This document shows positions 6,095 through 9,525 of a stretch of 9,525 nucleotides of DNA, piece by piece (the stretch's first letter is position 1; each line of letters opens with the position of its first letter). Under the pieces are notes generated by a model, which saw nothing but the letters and a program-made list of their open reading frames with translations, did not search any database and was not told the DNA's origin. The DNA lies in contig CANGZG010000089.1 in the NCBI GenBank assembly GCA_947458415.1, positions 1 through 9,525 of the forward strand, written 5' to 3'. This DNA comes from Comamonadaceae bacterium. Its GTDB lineage: Bacteria; Pseudomonadota; Gammaproteobacteria; Burkholderiales; Burkholderiaceae_C. The position numbers and the translations under genes are program-made.

Positions 6095-6529
6095 ATGAAA
6101 ACCATCGAGAAGTCTGTATTGATCTGGTTCAGTGCCCGCGAAATGTTCGATTTGATTGTCGATGTGCCTGCCTATCCACAGTTTCTGCCGTGGTGCGACA
6201 AAGCCGAGATTCTTTCCCAGACCGATGACGGCATGACCGCGCGCATCGGCATGGCTTTTGGGGGGCTGCACAAAAGCTTCACCACACAAAACACCCACAT
6301 CCACGGTCGGCAGGTGAAACTGGATTTGATCGATGGTCCTTTCAAGCATTTGAGTGGGGTTTGGGATTTCATTCCCGTCGGGGAAGAACAGGCTTGCCGG
6401 GTCGAGTTGAAGTTGTCTTACAGCTTTGATTCGGTGTTTGGTGCGATCGTGGGACCGGTGTTTGACAAGATCGCCTCCACCTTGGTCGACGCATTTGTCA
6501 AGCGCGCAGAGTCGGTGTACCAACGGTGA
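6095..6529 (+). CDS. ratA: RatA/PasT-type START-like protein (COQ10 family)
   Basis: A 144-residue START-like (polyketide cyclase, COQ10-related) protein. E. coli RatA/PasT has been reported to block 50S-30S joining when overproduced and to affect stress survival, while the mitochondrial relative Coq10 binds ubiquinone; the normal bacterial role is still debated. Family features are SVLIWFSAREMFDLIVDV (7-24), YPQFLPWCDKAEIL (27-40, the hallmark segment), KSFTTQN (60-66), LDLIDGPFKHLSGVW (76-90) and the C-terminal helix DKIASTLVDAFVKRAESVY (124-142). ATG 6095 gives a protein aligned with E. coli RatA; an upstream TTG at 6059 would add 12 unconserved residues. The ribosome-binding sequence is weak. 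It overlaps rnfH by four bases (GTGA), so the two are translated together, and it diverges from smpB, as in many proteobacteria. Confidence 0.92.
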   Translation: MKTIEKSVLIWFSAREMFDLIVDVPAYPQFLPWCDKAEILSQTDDGMTARIGMAFGGLHKSFTTQNTHIHGRQVKLDLIDGPFKHLSGVWDFIPVGEEQACRVELKLSYSFDSVFGAIVGPVFDKIASTLVDAFVKRAESVYQR

Positions 6530-6858
6530 CCATCGACATCGTTTGGTCAGAGGCCCCGCGGCAGGTGCAATCGTTTGCATGGCAGGCCAACGAGGGCGCG
6601 ACAGTAGCGCAAGCCTTGGCGTTTTTGCGCATGCATTCAACGACATTTGCCAGCCAACCCGAGGAACTTTGGCAAACCGCCATTTGGGGCAAACCGGTCG
6701 AGTTGCCACACGTGCTTCAAGCCGGCGACCGTTTGGAACTGTTGCGGCCCTTGCGGGTGGACCCCAAAGTGGCGCGTCGCGAGCGTTTTCAACATCAAGG
6801 TGCCAAGACCGCTGGCTTGTTTGCCAAGCGGCGTGCAGGTGCCAAACCCGGTTATTAG
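6526..6858 (+). CDS. rnfH: RnfH family protein (ubiquitin-like fold, PasI)
   Basis: A 110-residue member of the small RnfH/UPF0125 family, predicted to have a ubiquitin-like beta-grasp fold. The family core is visible as TVAQAL (26-31), AIWGKPVELPHVLQAGDRLELLRPLRVDPKVARRER spanning 52-87, with GDRLELLRPL and DPKVARR the most conserved parts. The name comes from occurrence beside rnf genes in some species, but there is no rnf gene here. As the partner of RatA it has been called RatB or PasI and proposed as an antitoxin; that role is not settled. The start is GTG 6526, sharing GTGA with the ratA stop, a standard coupling arrangement. The last 20 or so residues (from QHQGAK) are basic and glycine/alanine-rich, probably disordered. 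The stop is TAG at 6856-6858, followed by 100 bp before guaB. Confidence 0.88.
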   Translation: MTIDIVWSEAPRQVQSFAWQANEGATVAQALAFLRMHSTTFASQPEELWQTAIWGKPVELPHVLQAGDRLELLRPLRVDPKVARRERFQHQGAKTAGLFAKRRAGAKPGY

Positions 6859-6958
6859 TTTTAGGTCAATGCTTTTTTATTCATTTTCGCGTCGAGCGAT
6901 GGGCTAAGGAAAGCGTTGGCAGTGGGTCGGTAGAATCTATTTTTTGGAGATCTCCCTT
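6859..6958 (+). promoter_or_regulatory. Leader and likely promoter region of guaB-guaA
   Basis: This 100-bp gap is the longest non-coding stretch in the window. It starts AT-rich with a six-T run near 6873-6878 and has no strong hairpin before it, so I do not call a terminator for rnfH. TAGAAT at 6931-6936 is a good -10 candidate that would give a leader of roughly 15 bases, but no matching -35 is seen. TTGGCA at 6916-6921 resembles a -35 and pairs at 16 bp only with TATTTT at 6938-6943, which is too close to the start codon to be convincing. A four-base-pair hairpin (TCGC 6887-6890, GCGA 6896-6899) is present but weak. No riboswitch fold is apparent by eye. Confidence 0.4.
6946..6955 (+). 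promoter_or_regulatory. guaB ribosome-binding site within a perfect palindrome
   Basis: GGAG at 6946-6949 lies nine bases before ATG 6959 and is the clearest Shine-Dalgarno sequence on the plus strand. It is the left half of the perfect ten-base palindrome GGAGATCTCC. This site favours ATG 6959 over the in-frame TTG at 6944, which overlaps the ribosome-binding site itself. Confidence 0.65.
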
Positions 6959-8428
6959 ATGCGCCTTCTTGGCAAAGCGCTGACCTTCGACGATGTGTTG
7001 TTGGTTCCCGCATATTCCCAGGTCCTGCCCAAGGACACCCAACTTTCCACCCAGTTTTCGCGCCGAATTTCCCTGAATTTGCCCTTGGTGTCTGCCGCCA
7101 TGGACACGGTCACTGAAGCTCGCTTGGCCATCGCCATTGCGCAAGAAGGCGGCATGGGCATTGTGCATAAAAACCTCACGCCGCAACAACAGGCCGCAGA
7201 GGTTGCCAAGGTCAAGCGTTACGAGAGCGGTGTGTTGCTCGATCCAGTCATCATCACGCCCACCCACACGGTGCGTCAGGTCATGGCCTTGTCCGATGAA
7301 TTGGGCATCTCCGGTTTCCCCGTGTGCGATGCAGGCAAGGTGGTGGGCATCGTGACCAACCGCGATTTGCGTTTCGAGGCTCGCCACGACCTTCAAATCA
7401 AAGACATCATGACACCGCGAGAGCGGCTCATCACGGTGACCGAGGGCACCACGCCCGAGCAAGCCAAGGCCTTGTTGAACAAACACAAATTGGAGCGCTT
7501 GTTGGTCATCAACGATGCGTTTGAACTCAAAGGCTTGATCACCGTCAAGGACATCACCAAGCAAACCAGTTTTCCCAACGCGGCTCGCGACAGTGCAGGG
7601 CGTTTGCGTGTGGGTGCCGCTGTGGGCGTGGGTCCGGGCACCGAAGAACGCGTGGAGGCATTGGTCAAAGCAGGCGTGGATGCCATCATTGTGGACACCG
7701 CACATGGCCACAGCCAAGGGGTGATCGAGCGGGTGCGGTGGGTGAAACAACATTACCCGTTGATCGATGTGGTGGGAGGCAATATTGCGACCGGCGCAGC
7801 CGCCTTGGCCTTGGCCGAAGCCGGGGCAGACGCGGTCAAGGTAGGCATTGGCCCGGGTTCCATTTGCACCACGCGCATCGTCGCAGGTGTGGGCGTGCCG
7901 CAAATCACGGCGATTGACAACGTGGCGACAGCGCTCAAAGGCACAGGTGTTCCACTGATCGCTGACGGTGGCATTCGTTACAGCGGTGACATTGCCAAAG
8001 CCATCGCCGCCGGTGCGTCGAGCATCATGATGGGTGGCATGTTCGCTGGCACAGAAGAAGCCCCGGGCGAGATCATTTTGTACCAAGGACGCAGTTACAA
8101 AAGCTACCGTGGCATGGGCAGCATCGGGGCGATGCAACAAGGCAGCGCCGACCGTTATTTCCAAGAGGCCACCACAGGCAACCCTAACGCAGACAAGCTC
8201 GTGCCTGAAGGCATCGAAGGACGTGTGCCTTACAAAGGTTCCATGGTCAGCATCGTTTACCAAATGGCTGGCGGTGTCAGGGCCGCCATGGGGTATTGCG
8301 GATGTGCCACTATTGAAGACATGCGTGAGCGCGCAGAGTTCGTTGAAATCTCCGCCGCAGGCATGCGTGAAAGCCATGTGCACGATGTGCAAATCACCAA
8401 GGAAGCGCCCAACTACCGCGCCGATTGA
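6959..8428 (+). CDS. guaB: IMP dehydrogenase
   Basis: GuaB oxidises IMP to XMP with NAD+, the first and rate-limiting step toward GMP. The 489-residue product is of normal length. The TIM-barrel catalytic domain is split by a CBS pair at about residues 93-205 (NRDLRFE near 134-140 and the MTPRERLITV stretch near 151-160), which in bacterial enzymes binds purine nucleotides and tunes activity. Catalytic elements are GPGSICTTRIVAGVG with C303 as the nucleophile that attacks IMP C2, ADGGIRYSGD (335-344) with the IMP phosphate-binding region, MMGGMFAGTEEAPGE (357-371) and the mobile flap with SADRY (396-400), whose R399-Y400 act in hydrolysis of the covalent intermediate. The C-terminus GYCGCATIEDM (445-455) is also typical. 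guaA follows after 31 bp, forming the classical guaBA operon. I see no truncation or missing active-site residue. Confidence 0.98.
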   Translation: MRLLGKALTFDDVLLVPAYSQVLPKDTQLSTQFSRRISLNLPLVSAAMDTVTEARLAIAIAQEGGMGIVHKNLTPQQQAAEVAKVKRYESGVLLDPVIITPTHTVRQVMALSDELGISGFPVCDAGKVVGIVTNRDLRFEARHDLQIKDIMTPRERLITVTEGTTPEQAKALLNKHKLERLLVINDAFELKGLITVKDITKQTSFPNAARDSAGRLRVGAAVGVGPGTEERVEALVKAGVDAIIVDTAHGHSQGVIERVRWVKQHYPLIDVVGGNIATGAAALALAEAGADAVKVGIGPGSICTTRIVAGVGVPQITAIDNVATALKGTGVPLIADGGIRYSGDIAKAIAAGASSIMMGGMFAGTEEAPGEIILYQGRSYKSYRGMGSIGAMQQGSADRYFQEATTGNPNADKLVPEGIEGRVPYKGSMVSIVYQMAGGVRAAMGYCGCATIEDMRERAEFVEISAAGMRESHVHDVQITKEAPNYRAD

Positions 8429-8459
8429 CAACCGCTCAGTTGCCGCTAAACACATTGCC

Positions 8460-9525
8460 ATGGCTCACCACAAAATATTGATATTGGATTTTGGCTCGCA
8501 GGTCACGCAATTGATCGCTCGCCGCATACGCGAAGCCCATGTGTATTGCGAGGTACACCCTTGCGATGTGACGGACGATTGGTTGCGCCAATACGCCGCC
8601 GATGGACTGCTCAAAGGCATTGTGTTGTCCGGCAGCCATGCCAGTGTTTACGAAGCCGACACCGACAACGCACCTGCCGCGGTGTTCACACTCGGTGTGC
8701 CGGTGCTTGGCATTTGCTACGGCATGCAAACCATGGCACAGCAACTGGGTGGCAAAGTCGAGAGCGGGCACCAGCGTGAATTTGGTTATGCAGAAGTTCG
8801 TGCCAGAGGCCACACTGACTTGCTCAAAGACATCGCTGACTTCACCACCCCTGAAGGCCATGGCATGCTCAAAGTGTGGATGAGCCATGGCGACAAGGTC
8901 ACTGAATTACCGCCCGGCTTCAAGTTGATGGCCAGCACCGACAGTTGCCCCATCGCTGGCATGGCCGATGAAGCGCGGCATTTTTATGGGGTTCAGTTTC
9001 ACCCTGAAGTGACCCATACCGTGCAAGGCAAAGCCTTGCTCAACCGGTTTGTGCACCAGATTTGCCAGGCACGTGCCGATTGGGTAATGACAGGTTATGT
9101 GGATGAAGCAGTGGCTCGCATTCGCGCCCAAGTGGGTGACGAAGAAGTGATTTTGGGTTTGTCAGGTGGTGTGGATTCTTCGGTGGCCGCCGCGTTGATC
9201 CACCGCGCCATTGGCGACCAATTGACCTGCGTGTTTGTCGACCACGGCTTGTTGCGTTTGAACGAAGGCGATGCGGTGATGGAGATGTTCGCAGGCCGCT
9301 TGCACGCCAATGTCATTCGCGTGGACGCCAGCGATTTGTTTTTGGGTCAATTGGCCGGTGTCAGCGACCCTGAGGCCAAACGCAAAATCATCGGGGCTGA
9401 ATTTGTCACCGTTTTCAAAGAACAGGCAGCCAAACTCAAAGCAGGCGACGGCGGGCACAAAGGTGCCACGTATTTGGCGCAAGGCACCATTTACCCGGAT
9501 GTCATCGAGAGCGGCGGCGCGAAAA
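8460..9525 (+). CDS. guaA: GMP synthase (glutamine-hydrolysing), 3' end outside the window
   Basis: GuaA aminates XMP to GMP, using ATP and ammonia from glutamine. The frame from ATG 8460 is open to the window edge, giving 355 residues of an enzyme usually near 530. The N-terminal class I glutaminase domain carries the nucleophile C86 in VPVLGICYGMQ and the triad partners H181 and E183 in VQFHPEVTHT, with MSHGD at 141-145. The ATP pyrophosphatase domain begins near 211 and has the PP-loop LGLSGGVDSSVAA (232-244), then CVFVDHGLLR and LAQGTIYPDVIES. Two details differ from E. coli: LSGSHASV replaces the common LSGGPESV, which I recall as normal in betaproteobacteria, and a short Gly-rich insertion (KAGDGGHKGA, about 327-336) precedes LAQGT. 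The C-terminal dimerisation domain is missing only because the window ends. The 31-bp gap after guaB has no clear ribosome-binding site. Confidence 0.98.
   Translation, partial: MAHHKILILDFGSQVTQLIARRIREAHVYCEVHPCDVTDDWLRQYAADGLLKGIVLSGSHASVYEADTDNAPAAVFTLGVPVLGICYGMQTMAQQLGGKVESGHQREFGYAEVRARGHTDLLKDIADFTTPEGHGMLKVWMSHGDKVTELPPGFKLMASTDSCPIAGMADEARHFYGVQFHPEVTHTVQGKALLNRFVHQICQARADWVMTGYVDEAVARIRAQVGDEEVILGLSGGVDSSVAAALIHRAIGDQLTCVFVDHGLLRLNEGDAVMEMFAGRLHANVIRVDASDLFLGQLAGVSDPEAKRKIIGAEFVTVFKEQAAKLKAGDGGHKGATYLAQGTIYPDVIESGGAK

Noticed and set aside
6871..6880. T-run after rnfH as a Rho-independent terminator
   Set aside because: No stable GC-rich hairpin precedes it; the nearest dyads are short or loop-free.
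6944..6946. TTG at 6944 as the guaB start
   Set aside because: It overlaps the GGAG ribosome-binding site and adds residues (MEISL) absent from GuaB as I know it; ATG 6959 is properly spaced from GGAG.
6426..6983. A 185-codon plus-strand frame across ratA, rnfH and the guaB leader
   Set aside because: It overlaps two confident genes in a different frame and has no domain or ribosome-binding site.
6881..8461. A 526-codon open frame on the minus strand covering all of guaB
   Set aside because: It is antisense to an unmistakable, intact guaB. Its product is rich in His, Cys, Asp and Gly with no recognisable domain, and its openness is explained by codon bias in guaB, where TTA, CTA and TCA codons are rare.

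Overview
This window looks like a stretch of core chromosome from a betaproteobacterium, most likely of the order Burkholderiales (Comamonadaceae or a close relative). The basis is the resemblance of the GuaA, RatA, GuaB and PurA proteins to remembered betaproteobacterial versions, and gene neighbourhoods familiar from that group (purA followed by a phosphoribosyltransferase gene; smpB diverging from ratA-rnfH-guaB-guaA; tesA diverging from ybbA). The DNA is moderately GC-rich by eye, leucine is very often encoded by TTG, and codon style is even from end to end. I see no insertion sequence, phage gene, tRNA, rRNA, CRISPR array or compositional island. Assignments rest on reading motifs, not on database searches.

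Layout. Bases 1-3152 hold a rightward run: purA (5' end missing), a purine-type phosphoribosyltransferase, and a cystathionine beta-lyase (metC). Bases 3140-4866 hold a leftward pair, tesA (SGNH esterase/thioesterase with a likely twin-arginine signal) then mnmH (tRNA 2-selenouridine synthase), joined by a TGATG stop/start overlap. Bases 4870-5547 hold a rightward ABC ATPase (ybbA type), starting 3 bp from the tesA start. Bases 5550-6023 hold leftward smpB. From 6095 to the window end the genes run rightward: ratA, rnfH (4-nt overlap), guaB, guaA (3' end missing).

How the genes fit together. Both exits from IMP are encoded here: PurA commits IMP to AMP, GuaB and GuaA take IMP to XMP and GMP, and the phosphoribosyltransferase may salvage a purine base. 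SmpB (trans-translation), RatA (linked to ribosome assembly) and MnmH (tRNA wobble modification) concern translation. MetC belongs to methionine synthesis. TesA and the ABC ATPase are envelope-related.

The arrangement is very compact. Only two gaps exceed 50 bp (71 bp between smpB and ratA, 100 bp before guaB), and there is no gene-free stretch over 300 bases. Both convergent junctions lack room for a normal terminator. I did not find a previously undescribed system. The more interesting points concern gene packing, start signals, an orphan ABC ATPase, a likely Tat-exported TesA, and the unknown substrate of the phosphoribosyltransferase.
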